A stretch of 17,951 nt of DNA from Helicobacter sp. (lineage in GTDB: Bacteria > Campylobacterota > Campylobacteria > Campylobacterales > Helicobacteraceae), in contig NZ_JAIEFA010000047.1 of NCBI RefSeq assembly GCF_029067145.1, positions 1 through 17,951 of the forward strand, given 5' to 3'. This document shows, in pieces, positions 1 through 7,627 of the stretch. Each line of letters begins with the position of its first letter. The first letter of the stretch is position 1. The notes below the pieces were generated by a model, which saw only the letters and a list, made by a program, of their open reading frames with translations, searched no databases and had not been told where the DNA came from. Made by a program: the position numbers and the translations under genes.

Positions 1-922
1 TTATCACCCCGTCAATCAATACGCGTTTGCTTTCCTCATATCCCCAAGCATTGTGAGGCGTCAAAATCAACTGATTGGCTATTTCTTCATTCAAGAAAGG
101 GTGATTTTGCGGTATAGGTTCTTTTGTAAAAACATCAAATCCCGCATAAAATTCGCGTTTTTTTAACTCGTCTGCCAAATCCTCTTCATTCACGATTCCG
201 CCTCGTCCGACATTGATAAGAATAGAGCCATTTTGTATAAGATGTAAATTGTTTTTGTTTAATAGGTTTTTCGTATTGTCATTTAGTGGCGCGTGGATAG
301 AGATGACAAAGCATTCTTGTAGAAGTGTCTTTAAATCCTTATGCGGATAGGCTGCATTGAGATTTTTACCGCTAGTAGAATAATAGCAAACTTCTGCACC
401 AAAGGCAGTTGCAAGCTTCGCTACTTCTTGTCCTATGTTTCCTAACCCTATGATTCCCCATTTTTTGCGGTAAAGTAGCTCTAATGGTTTGGAGAGATTC
501 GTAAAAAGTGCGCTAGAAGCGTAATAACCACTTTTGCAGAAAAAATCATAAAGCGGTAACTTCGCACTTAATGCTAATGCCATCATCAAAGTGTGTTGTG
601 CCACGCTTTTTGTAGAATATCCCGCGACATTTTTTACTGCGATTCCACATTCTTTTGCAGCTTCCAAATCCACATTATTCATTCCAGTAGCAGTAATGCA
701 AATGAGTTTTAAGGTTTCTTTGAGAGCATTTAAAATCGGAGCATCTAATACGACCTTATTGCTAAGCACAATTGTAGCACCTTTTGCCCTCTCTAGCGTC
801 TGTTCTGGTGTAGTTGTAGGATACTCTGTGTAGTCTGCATTTGGGAGTTTTTTGAGTAATTTTTCCTGCAAATCGTGTTCTCCCAAGCTTAGTCCGTCTA
901 AAAACACAATTTTCTCTTGCAT
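1..922 (-). CDS. D-2-hydroxyacid dehydrogenase (NAD-binding), 3' end outside window
   Basis: Read on the minus strand from ATG 922 there is an open frame of 307 codons that leaves the window without a stop, so only the last few residues are missing (family members are about 310-330 aa). It carries the hallmarks of NAD(P)-dependent D-2-hydroxyacid dehydrogenases: the Rossmann motif IIGLGNIGQEVA, the catalytic Arg in NVGRGG, the Glu in FDVFTKEP and the His in LTPHNAWG, with NVAGYSTKSVAQHTL in the substrate-side helix region. Such cytosolic enzymes reduce 2-keto acids (glycerate, lactate or phosphoglycerate types); the exact substrate cannot be read from the sequence. A Shine-Dalgarno AAAGGA (929-934) lies 6 nt before the ATG. 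The gene is divergent from argB with a 53-nt gap. Confidence 0.88.
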   Translation of the reverse strand, partial: MQEKIVFLDGLSLGEHDLQEKLLKKLPNADYTEYPTTTPEQTLERAKGATIVLSNKVVLDAPILNALKETLKLICITATGMNNVDLEAAKECGIAVKNVAGYSTKSVAQHTLMMALALSAKLPLYDFFCKSGYYASSALFTNLSKPLELLYRKKWGIIGLGNIGQEVAKLATAFGAEVCYYSTSGKNLNAAYPHKDLKTLLQECFVISIHAPLNDNTKNLLNKNNLHLIQNGSILINVGRGGIVNEEDLADELKKREFYAGFDVFTKEPIPQNHPFLNEEIANQLILTPHNAWGYEESKRVLIDGVI

Positions 923-938
923 TTGCAATCCTTTTGGT

Positions 939-944
939 TATAAT
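939..944 (+). promoter_or_regulatory. -10 element for argB
   Basis: A perfect TATAAT 32 nt before the argB ATG, in the short divergent gap. Epsilonproteobacterial sigma-70 promoters depend mainly on the -10 box, so the lack of a clear -35 is not an objection. A minus-strand TAAAAT (953-958) could serve the divergent dehydrogenase. Positional inference only. Confidence 0.5.
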
Positions 945-975
945 TTCGCATTATTTTACTATATAAAGAGGCAAA

Positions 976-1830
976 ATGCGTAATTATTCTAAAATTGTTT
1001 CTATTCTTTTGGATTCGCTACCTTATATTCGGTTTTTTCGTGGTTCTAAAATCGTGATTAAATATGGGGGTGCAGCGCAAATCAATCCGAATCTAAAGGA
1101 GCAATTTGCGATTGATATTGTAATGCTTTATATGCTAGGAATTAAGCCTATCATCGTGCATGGTGGTGGGAAGCGTATTAATGAGTTGTTAAATGCACTT
1201 GAGATTCAAAGTGAATTTGTAGATGGATTGCGCGTTACGAGTATTGACGCGCTAAAAATCGTAGAAATGGTGCTTAGCGGGGAGATTAACAAGGAGATTA
1301 CAGCCTTTTTGAATTTTCACGGCGTAAATGCTCTAGGTTTAAGTGGCAAAGACGCTTCTTTGTTCCAAGCAAAGCCAAAGGAAAATGGCAGGTATGGCTA
1401 TACAGGTGAAATCATCGAAACGCGCGGTGAAGTGATTGATAATTTGCTCGCTCAAAATCTTGTGCCGGTGATTGCGCCGATTGCTTGTGGTGAGGAGGCA
1501 GGACACCCGGGATTTAACATCAATGCAGATTCTGCCGCAAGTGCGATTGCGATTGCCACAGGAGCAAAACGCACAATCTTTTTAACCGACACCAAAGGCG
1601 TATTGGACAAAAATGGTGAGATTATAGAATCCTTGAATATTGCTCAAACAGAGAATCTCTACCGAGATGGCACGATTGGTGGGGGAATGATTCCAAAGGT
1701 AGAGGCGTGTTTGGATTGTGTTAAAAATGGGGTGGGGAAAGCTCATATTATTGACGGACGGATTCCGCATTCTTTGCTTTTGGAGCTTTTCACAAGCGCG
1801 GGAATTGGGACAGAATTTACAGCAGAATAA
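976..1830 (+). CDS. argB: Acetylglutamate kinase
   Basis: Phosphorylates N-acetyl-L-glutamate with ATP, the second step of arginine biosynthesis, in the cytosol. The 284-aa length is normal. Visible family motifs, in order: KYGGAAQ (residues 29-35; KYGGNAM is the common form), HGGGKRIN (62-69), the MVLSGEINKE helix, GLSGKDA (121-127), the NINADSAA nucleotide/substrate region, LTDTKGV and the C-terminal GGGMIPKVEAC. The N-terminal extension with LPYIRFFRGSK before the first strand resembles the helix found in arginine-inhibited enzymes, so feedback control is likely by family knowledge. SD AAAGAGG (965-971) precedes the ATG by 4 nt. A small membrane-protein gene follows almost directly. No other arg gene is in the window. 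Confidence 0.96.
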   Translation: MRNYSKIVSILLDSLPYIRFFRGSKIVIKYGGAAQINPNLKEQFAIDIVMLYMLGIKPIIVHGGGKRINELLNALEIQSEFVDGLRVTSIDALKIVEMVLSGEINKEITAFLNFHGVNALGLSGKDASLFQAKPKENGRYGYTGEIIETRGEVIDNLLAQNLVPVIAPIACGEEAGHPGFNINADSAASAIAIATGAKRTIFLTDTKGVLDKNGEIIESLNIAQTENLYRDGTIGGGMIPKVEACLDCVKNGVGKAHIIDGRIPHSLLLELFTSAGIGTEFTAE

Positions 1831-1836
1831 TTGCTA

Positions 1837-2274
1837 ATGAGGATTTTCTCGCTTATTTTATTAGAAGTTTTTTTATTTTGCATTTTCTTGCTTTTAGTAT
1901 CTGGCAATTTCCTTGTGGGATTGAGTGTTTTAGAATACGCTTCTAGAATGTATGATTATAGCTACTCTGGCGTTGGACCTAGAGCGCATTATACTTTGTT
2001 AATGTTTTATAGTATTCCTGTCGTGCTAATTTATAGCATTTTTCATTATGGAATTTACCGCAAATACAGGGGAAGAAAATTTTTCTATATAGCCCTTATA
2101 TCTTTTGTCGTAATCTTTTTCTCTTTGTGTATAGAATTTCCGGTTTATAGACGAGCAACATTTTCAATGCATTCTGTGATATTTGGACTAATGTGTATGG
2201 AGATTGTCGCTCTATACCGCTTGCGAAACAAATGGTTAGAAAAAATTAACCGCACTCTTACGAGAAATGAATAA
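1837..2274 (+). CDS. Small four-helix membrane protein, unknown function
   Basis: I do not recognise this 145-aa protein. Its frame also opens at a TTG at 1831 directly after the argB stop; ATG 1837 is the more likely start, although neither has a good Shine-Dalgarno. It is very hydrophobic, with four probable transmembrane segments near residues 3-28, 51-72, 81-103 and 110-127, separated by short basic loops (YRKYRGRK after helix 2) and ending in a basic tail (LRNKWLEKINRTLTRNE), which suggests a cytoplasmic C-terminus. No conserved polar motif or cysteine pair stands out. Only 6 nt separate it from argB, so it is probably cotranscribed, but it need not be functionally linked to arginine synthesis. 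Confidence 0.7.
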   Translation: MRIFSLILLEVFLFCIFLLLVSGNFLVGLSVLEYASRMYDYSYSGVGPRAHYTLLMFYSIPVVLIYSIFHYGIYRKYRGRKFFYIALISFVVIFFSLCIEFPVYRRATFSMHSVIFGLMCMEIVALYRLRNKWLEKINRTLTRNE

Positions 2275-2296
2275 AGTGAGACAAAGTGCGTAAGTT

Positions 2297-2473
2297 GTCA
2301 TTGCGCGGAATAAGCCTCCTTGTCCTTGTGAGGAGCAAAGCGACGAAGCGCACATTGCGGAGCAATTTGCCCACACTTGCAAATCTATAATCCCACATAC
2401 AGAAATCTTTTACAATGGAATTATTCAAGTAGTGCAATATCATAGATTGCCGCGATTCCACTAGTGCAGAATC
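2297..2473. repeat. Dispersed palindromic repeat, copy A
   Basis: The gap between the convergent ends of the membrane protein and cca holds no gene. It begins with GTCATTGCG (2297-2305), contains AGGAGCAAAGCGACGAAGCG (2331-2350) and AATCTATAATC (2382-2392), then a reverse-oriented end ATAGATTGCCGCGATTC (2442-2458). Hairpins include ATTGC/GCAAT around GGA (2354-2366), CTCCT/AGGAG (2316-2335) and GATTC/GAATC (2454-2473). Related words occur at copies B, C and D in this window. Repeats of this type are common in intergenic DNA of Helicobacter and other bacteria and are often miscalled as small ORFs. Confidence 0.7.
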
Positions 2474-2518
2474 CAAGAAAGGCGGTATTTTGCAGTGTGC
2501 TACAAACTGAGTAAAATT

Positions 2519-3811
2519 TTAGGGTTTATAAAAAACAGAATCCAAAATCTTGATTTTTTCTTGCAAAATATGTGCTTTAATGGCTTGTGCGTTTGGGAGA
2601 TTCTTTTGGGATTCTAGCCAAAGTTTGGGAGAATAGGCGTTGAGTGCATTAAAAGTCTGAAGTATGCGTTGCCTAAAAGCTTGATTGGAAAGGGAATCGC
2701 AAGGCGAATCCTTACTTTGACTTGTGGAATCTTGCAAGCCAATGCGCCCTTTTCTATCGGCAAAAAGCAAGGTAATTTGCAGGTTTAACAGGGATTCATC
2801 TCTGCAAAAGGAATCAAAAAACTCTATCACTTTAGAGGGACGCATTTCGTCTAATTTGTAAATTTTGATATGGTTTTTGATGAGTTGTAACATCGGTTTT
2901 TGGATAGATTTTGGAATCAAAATATCAAGAGCAGGCAAAATATATTCTTGCTTGTCGTGTCCGCTAGAATTACCAAAATGGCGATAACAATAAGGTTTGG
3001 CAATATCGTGATATAAGGCGGCGAATTTCAAAATCAAAAGCTGTTTATTTGAAATTTGTTGTGTTGCTTGGAGGGCTTTTGCTAGCGATTCGGTAATTTT
3101 TAAAACCTCCATTGTGTGAGCAAATACGGAGGCTTCTAAATGGTGTAGATTGCCTTCTTTTAAGGTGGTGAGCGCATAGAGGTGCGGAAAAATAATATCC
3201 AAAACTCCTAATTCAAAAAGTGTTTCAAAAAACAAAGAGGCATTAGAGGTTTGCATTACGGATTCTACTTCGCAATAAACGCGGTTTGGCTCGAGCGATT
3301 CTAACTCTTTGCGCATTTGATAAATCAGCACTTTTGTGCTGGGGTGGATTTTCCAATAGATTCCAAAGCGTGCGCGAAATCTTGCGATTCTAAGCACGCG
3401 CAAAGGGTCTTCACAAAAAGATTCGGAAGTGTGGCGCAAAATCTTGTTTTGTAAATCTTGGATTCCATTAAAAGGGTCGTAATATTTGCCCTTTGCTTCA
3501 TCTAGCGCAATGGAGTTAATTGTCAAGTCGCGTCGCTTTAAGTCCTCTTGTAGCGAGACTTGCTGTGTTTGCACGCAAAATCCGTTATAACCTGTGGAAA
3601 CTTTCTTTTCTCTGCGCGCTAAGGCGATTTGTGAGCCATCTTGGCACAAAAAAACAGGGAAGCTTTTGCCCACGCGTGATAAATGGCTAAAGTTTTTTTC
3701 GCTATAACCTACCGCGACATAATCCTTATCTTTGATGGGTAGGCATAGGAGTTTGTCGCGCACTGCACCGCCTACGAGATAGATTTGTTTAGTAGAGTCC
3801 GTATTTGCCAT
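2519..3811 (-). CDS. cca: CCA-adding tRNA nucleotidyltransferase with HD domain
   Basis: Adds or repairs the 3' CCA end of tRNAs using CTP and ATP. In the 430-aa form starting at ATG 3811 the nucleotidyltransferase head shows YLVGGAVRD (residues 11-19), the metal-binding DKD (28-30), the LKRRDLTINSIA motif and DPFNG, then the RNA-binding neck helix EDPLRVLRIARFRARFG. An HD phosphohydrolase-type domain follows (His-Asp at about 268-269 in YHDIAKP). This is the E. coli-like class II layout. The frame also opens at TTG 3862, but ATG 3811 (MANTDSTKQIYLVGG) better matches family N-termini, which begin just before the GGAVRD strand. The start lies inside the end of hpf (23-nt overlap), implying translational coupling. 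Confidence 0.93.
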   Translation of the reverse strand: MANTDSTKQIYLVGGAVRDKLLCLPIKDKDYVAVGYSEKNFSHLSRVGKSFPVFLCQDGSQIALARREKKVSTGYNGFCVQTQQVSLQEDLKRRDLTINSIALDEAKGKYYDPFNGIQDLQNKILRHTSESFCEDPLRVLRIARFRARFGIYWKIHPSTKVLIYQMRKELESLEPNRVYCEVESVMQTSNASLFFETLFELGVLDIIFPHLYALTTLKEGNLHHLEASVFAHTMEVLKITESLAKALQATQQISNKQLLILKFAALYHDIAKPYCYRHFGNSSGHDKQEYILPALDILIPKSIQKPMLQLIKNHIKIYKLDEMRPSKVIEFFDSFCRDESLLNLQITLLFADRKGRIGLQDSTSQSKDSPCDSLSNQAFRQRILQTFNALNAYSPKLWLESQKNLPNAQAIKAHILQEKIKILDSVFYKP

Positions 3812-4349
3812 CAGTTCGTTTATAAATGACACGCATTTTGGAATCTTTGTCGTTAAAGACAAAAAATTGTTGCGAGCTGCTTTTGAGACGCTCTAGTGCG
3901 TCTTCAATATCTAAAGGTTTGTGCAAATCCAAATCCATTGGCACGATTTCGTCCTCATCCTTGCGCGCGCTTGCTTCATCGCGTAGGATTTGATTTGCTA
4001 CAATCGTTTCGCTTGGGATTGCTTGTTTGTGATGGATTTTATCGTGATAACGACGCAAGATTTTGTGCATACGTGAGATAGCAAGGTCTGCTGCAGTATA
4101 AAGGTCTTTGTCGTTTTGGCTAATCACTACGGTGTTAGCGTGGGCTAAAGAAAGCGTCAAATCAATATTGAAAAGATATTTTTTCTTTCTCTCTCCCTTT
4201 TTGTGCCCCTTTTTTTCTTGATGAGAAATAACAACACGGATACTCAAGATGTCTAAATTATATTTTCCCAAACTTTCGGTTAAATGATAAATATAATCTT
4301 TAATAGAATCCGTTAGTTCAAAATGTCGCGAAGTGATAATGGTGTGCAT
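3789..4349 (-). CDS. hpf: Ribosome hibernation-promoting factor, long form
   Basis: Binds the 30S subunit in the tRNA/mRNA channel and drives 100S ribosome dimers in stationary phase or stress. The N-terminal S30AE/RaiA domain (about 1-110: ITSRHFELTDSIKDYI, then basic strands and AISRMHKILRRYHDKI) is joined by an acidic linker to a C-terminal dimerisation domain (about 125-186) with ALERLKSSSQQFFVFNDKDSKM and VIYKRTDGKYGLY. The 186-aa length and this tail identify the long form rather than the short enterobacterial HPF. A Lys-rich insert GHKKGERKKK lies in the first domain and could contact rRNA (inference). SD AAAGG lies about 7-8 nt before the ATG. It sits 39 nt after aroE and overlaps cca, so it probably belongs to one operon. 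Confidence 0.93.
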   Translation of the reverse strand: MHTIITSRHFELTDSIKDYIYHLTESLGKYNLDILSIRVVISHQEKKGHKKGERKKKYLFNIDLTLSLAHANTVVISQNDKDLYTAADLAISRMHKILRRYHDKIHHKQAIPSETIVANQILRDEASARKDEDEIVPMDLDLHKPLDIEDALERLKSSSQQFFVFNDKDSKMRVIYKRTDGKYGLY

Positions 4350-4388
4350 AGGGTTGCCTTTAAATTAAAATGAAGCTATTGTAGCATA

Positions 4389-5177
4389 TTAAAGCGCGGT
4401 TTGCATACTCTGGTGCAAAATTGTTTTATCTATTGGAATCTTTTGTGATTCCATAAAAATTTCAAACGCTAAAATCGCTTGATTAATTAGCATTTGTTTG
4501 CCATCGCTATTGGGGATATTTAAACTCTTTGCAAGCGTTAAAAAAGGTGTCTCTCTCCCATAAACCAAATCAAAAGCAAACTTGGCAGAATCCAAAAGTG
4601 GAGTAAGAATTGCAGAATCTAAGGGAAGAGAATCATTTGTCAATCCCGCAGGCGTAGTGTTGATAATGAGGTCAAAACATTCTTTTGGAGTGAAGTTTTC
4701 AAAAGTTGCAGTGTGGAATCCCAATGCAATAAAGCTTTCTAAGCGGCTTTGCGAGCGATTAATAATTGTTGTGGCAATGTTTTTTTCTTTTAAAATGCAA
4801 GCAAGAGCTTTTGCGGAGCCGCCTGCTCCTAAGATTAGGGCATTTTTAGGGTTTAGGGATTCTATACATTGATAAAATCCCAAAGCGTCTGTATTGTAAC
4901 CTAGCATTTTTTCTTTTTCAAACACAAGGGTATTGACTGCGCCAATTTCTTGTGCGATTCCAAAGACTTCATCGCAGGATTTAAATGCAATTTCTTTGAA
5001 GGGCACGGTAATATTTGCGCCTGTTAAATGCAGGTTTTTGAGGCTAGAAAATTTTTTTGGATTCTCTAATAAATAGCGACCATAAAAGCCGACGACTCCC
5101 AAAGCCTTGAAAGCAGAATTATGCAAAATAGGAGAGAGGGAATGATGAATAGGATTGCCAATTACTGCAAACTGCAT
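4389..5177 (-). CDS. aroE: Shikimate dehydrogenase (NADPH)
   Basis: Reduces 3-dehydroshikimate to shikimate in aromatic amino-acid/chorismate synthesis. Family signatures: the substrate-binding NPIHHSLSP at the N-terminus, GANITVPFK with the catalytic Lys, NTDALG with the Asp partner, the Rossmann ILGAGGSAKA, NTTPAG and the C-terminal DGKQMLINQA. The frame extends up to 5255, but the start at ATG 5177 (MQFAVIGNPI) gives the standard 262-aa length and has AAAGGA 6-10 nt upstream; the extra 26 codons would run into the end of the SH3b gene. It is 41 nt downstream of that gene and 39 nt upstream of hpf, all in the same direction. Confidence 0.95.
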   Translation of the reverse strand: MQFAVIGNPIHHSLSPILHNSAFKALGVVGFYGRYLLENPKKFSSLKNLHLTGANITVPFKEIAFKSCDEVFGIAQEIGAVNTLVFEKEKMLGYNTDALGFYQCIESLNPKNALILGAGGSAKALACILKEKNIATTIINRSQSRLESFIALGFHTATFENFTPKECFDLIINTTPAGLTNDSLPLDSAILTPLLDSAKFAFDLVYGRETPFLTLAKSLNIPNSDGKQMLINQAILAFEIFMESQKIPIDKTILHQSMQTAL

Positions 5178-5218
5178 AGGATTCCTTTGTTTTTGAAAGT
5201 CGCGTTTGAGGATTGAAG

Positions 5219-6403
5219 CTATTGTCGCGTAACAAGAGAGCGGCGAACAACCCAACCATTTTTGATAGAAGGTGTATTAGCGTCCAAGATTCTTACCCAA
5301 TCATCTTGCGTTTCTACGATAATAACAGAATCATTGGGTGTCAATTTCCCAATTATAGGTGTGTCTGTGGAGGGCAATTCGCGGATATTTAAGCTTGGAA
5401 CTTTGGAAGTGTAAATGGGTGTATCCCGCGTGTTTTGAATCGGAGCATTTGCATTTTGGGTATTTGGAATTTCCGCATTTGCAGCATTTAAATCTGGAGT
5501 GTTAGTTGCTTGTTGCAAGGGCACGTCATTTTGTGCTAGGGCAAGAGTGTTTGGCACAGCAGGAATTGGCTTAGATTCTGCATTCATTGGGTTAGCGGGT
5601 TTAGTATCTGAAATCATAATTTCTTGTGGAATCTCTTGTGTATAGCTTTTGAGAATCCAACCTAATACTTTACCCTCTTCAGATGTTCCAATCATAATCC
5701 ATTCCCCGCGTTGTTCTAAGAGGATTGCCTTGTGAGAGGGTGTTAGTTTGCCAATAACAGCGGAGGTTGCATTTGGCTCTTGACGAATATTTAAAGAACG
5801 CACATTAGAAGTAACATAGATTTTGTTTGCTGTCGTAGAAATAGGCGCAACAAGAGATTCTGGCAATTCTATATTTTGTTCTTGTGAAAGGACTTGGGTT
5901 GGAAGTGTGATTTCATAACTAAATTTTTTCATAATCCAACCTAGTGGTTTTTCATCTCCTGCGTCCGCAATAAGAATCCAATCACCTCTCTCTTCCAAAA
6001 GAATCACCTGTTCTGTTGGTGTGAGCTTGCCTGCAATAGCCGCAGTTGTACTTGGCTCTTGACGAATATTTAGAGATTTGACATTTGTGGAGAGATAAGT
6101 TTTTTGTGGCTGTATTGGTTGAGTTTGCACCTCTTGTGTGGATAAATTTTCTGTTGTTTGCACTTCTTGCTGTGTTGGATTGGATTCTGTTAGAGGTTTT
6201 GGTAATTCTGTAACATTCGTTGCGATTTTATTTTCTTCACCAAGCATAGAATCCACTTCGGTTTCTGGAGCGATAGGAGTAATTTCTTTTTTGCGTATGA
6301 TTTCAAAAGCAGAATAATAAATGACAAAGCTAAGTAATAGCACAAAAATAGGTAACGGATAAACTTTTAAAAATTTTTTTAGACTTTCAAGCATAGAAAT
6401 CAT
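5219..6403 (-). CDS. Membrane-anchored protein with three bacterial SH3 (SH3b) domains
   Basis: The 394-aa protein starts with a single transmembrane helix (about residues 16-34, after a Lys-rich N-terminus), so most of it should lie in the periplasm. A Thr/Gln/Pro-rich linker leads to three SH3b domains at about 102-163, 194-255 and 329-390. Each has the signature SLNIR(Q/E)-P-S/N, IGKLTP, a (D/E)W-(I/V) strand and GW-(I/V) near its end. Domains 1 and 2 are offset by exactly 93 codons and share long identical DNA words, so they are a recent duplication; domain 3 is more diverged and follows an Asn/Ala/Pro-rich linker (about 265-328). SH3b domains usually bind peptidoglycan peptides or cell-wall proteins, so a wall-sensing or anchoring role is likely but unproven. 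ATG 6394 is an alternative start. Confidence 0.85.
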   Translation of the reverse strand: MISMLESLKKFLKVYPLPIFVLLLSFVIYYSAFEIIRKKEITPIAPETEVDSMLGEENKIATNVTELPKPLTESNPTQQEVQTTENLSTQEVQTQPIQPQKTYLSTNVKSLNIRQEPSTTAAIAGKLTPTEQVILLEERGDWILIADAGDEKPLGWIMKKFSYEITLPTQVLSQEQNIELPESLVAPISTTANKIYVTSNVRSLNIRQEPNATSAVIGKLTPSHKAILLEQRGEWIMIGTSEEGKVLGWILKSYTQEIPQEIMISDTKPANPMNAESKPIPAVPNTLALAQNDVPLQQATNTPDLNAANAEIPNTQNANAPIQNTRDTPIYTSKVPSLNIRELPSTDTPIIGKLTPNDSVIIVETQDDWVRILDANTPSIKNGWVVRRSLVTRQ

Positions 6404-6477
6404 CTCACTTTCGTTGATGAAATTGAGATACTTAAAACTTAATCATAAATAAGATTTAAGCTCAATGTTATCTTGAT

Positions 6478-6483
6478 ATTATA
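6478..6483 (-). promoter_or_regulatory. -10 element for the SH3b-aroE-hpf-cca block
   Basis: Minus-strand TATAAT 75 nt upstream of the SH3b start, within the 96-nt gap after purM. It would start a transcript through the SH3b gene, aroE, hpf and cca independently of purM. No clear terminator is seen after purM, so readthrough is also possible. Confidence 0.45.
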
Positions 6484-6499
6484 ACATAATTTTTTAAAA

Positions 6500-7492
6500 T
6501 CAAAGAAATTTTACAGCTTTTTCTCCATTGACTAGCTCACCTAAAACATATCCTCCCGATTCTTTAAGGATAGAATCTACCTCGCTATTTTCTACGATTA
6601 ACACCATTCCAACACCCATATTAAAGGTTCTGTATTTGTCCTCTTCCTCTACATATTGGCAGAGCATATCAAAAATTGGCAGAGATTGGATATTTTTTGT
6701 GATGACATTTGCGCAGACATTTTGCGGTAAAACGCGCGGCAAGTTTTCAATCAACCCTCCTCCAGTGATATGCGCAAGAGCTTTGATTTTGTCTTGTAAT
6801 TTTTTGAAAGTTTTGACATAAATTTTAGTTGGCGTTAAGAGCGTTTGTATCAGCGGTTTGCCCTCAAATGTAGAATCCAATGCAATGTGATGAGAAGAAA
6901 GAATCTTGCGCACAAGAGAATAGCCATTGGAATGAATCCCACTGCTTGGCAAGGCGATAAGTATATCGCCGGCTTTGACTTGCGATTCTCTCTGCACCAC
7001 TGCGCGTTCTGCGATTCCAACTGCAAAGCCGGCTAAATCAAAGTCTTTGTGTTGATACATTCCGGGCATTTCTGCACTTTCTCCACCAATCAGTGCGCAT
7101 TCTGCTTCTAAACAGCCTTGTGTGATTCCACTAATGACTTCTAAGGCGGAATCTTTATTGAGTTTGCCTGTGGCATAATAGTCTAAGAAAAACAAAGGAG
7201 TTGCAAAATTGCAAATCAAATCATTCACGCACATTGCGACTAAATCAATCCCAACACTATCTAAAATCCCGCTGTCAATCGCAAGCTTTAGTTTCGTACC
7301 TACGCCGTCTGTTGCAGCCAAAAGAACAGGCTCTTTGTAACCGCTAGGAAGTAAAAAAGCCCCGCTAAAAGAGCCGATTCCACCCAAAACATTAGGACTA
7401 AAAGTCTGTTTCACAAGCCCTTTAAGGTTTTCAACAAGTGCATTTCCCTCTACAATATCTACACCAGAATCTTTATAATTCAATTTTTCCAT
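6500..7492 (-). CDS. purM: Phosphoribosylformylglycinamidine cyclo-ligase (AIR synthetase)
   Basis: Closes the imidazole ring (FGAM + ATP to AIR), step five of de novo purine synthesis. The 330-aa length fits. It opens with the family signature YKDSGVDIVEGN, followed by GGIGSFSGAF, the ATP-site Asp in AATDGVGTKLKLA, the metal/nucleotide loop CVNDLICNFATPLFFLDYYA, GGESAEMPGMY, SSGIHSNGYSLVR and the C-terminal HITGGGLIENLPRVLP. The end (GEKAVKFL) is the usual compact form. It is divergent from ppk with a 135-nt gap; a minus-strand TATCAT at 7524-7529 is a possible -10. No other pur gene is close by, as is usual for scattered Helicobacter pathways. Confidence 0.96.
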   Translation of the reverse strand: MEKLNYKDSGVDIVEGNALVENLKGLVKQTFSPNVLGGIGSFSGAFLLPSGYKEPVLLAATDGVGTKLKLAIDSGILDSVGIDLVAMCVNDLICNFATPLFFLDYYATGKLNKDSALEVISGITQGCLEAECALIGGESAEMPGMYQHKDFDLAGFAVGIAERAVVQRESQVKAGDILIALPSSGIHSNGYSLVRKILSSHHIALDSTFEGKPLIQTLLTPTKIYVKTFKKLQDKIKALAHITGGGLIENLPRVLPQNVCANVITKNIQSLPIFDMLCQYVEEEDKYRTFNMGVGMVLIVENSEVDSILKESGGYVLGELVNGEKAVKFL

Positions 7493-7589
7493 CGTTGATT
7501 ATCCCACAATAAATTTAAGGCAAATGATACAAAATTACAACTTAAACCTTATTGTTGCTTTTTCAAGGTAAGTTTTATGCGAATTTTAT

Positions 7590-7595
7590 TATAAT
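7590..7595 (+). promoter_or_regulatory. -10 element for ppk
   Basis: TATAAT in an AT-rich stretch 32 nt before the ppk ATG, followed by a strong Shine-Dalgarno AAAGGAG at 7616-7622. Position and sequence fit an epsilonproteobacterial sigma-70 promoter. Confidence 0.5.
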
Positions 7596-7627
7596 AAATA
7601 AGAACAATTTAAGCAAAAGGAGTAAAA

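Noticed and set aside
2258..2476. 72-codon minus-strand open frame over the repeat region
   Set aside because: It is a translation of the palindromic repeat (repeat copy A), starts within cca's downstream gap and has no ribosome site; such frames are a known artefact of this repeat type.
5178..5255. 26-codon N-terminal extension of aroE
   Set aside because: The frame is open, but it overlaps the end of the SH3b gene and the family N-terminus begins at ATG 5177, which has a good AAAGGA.
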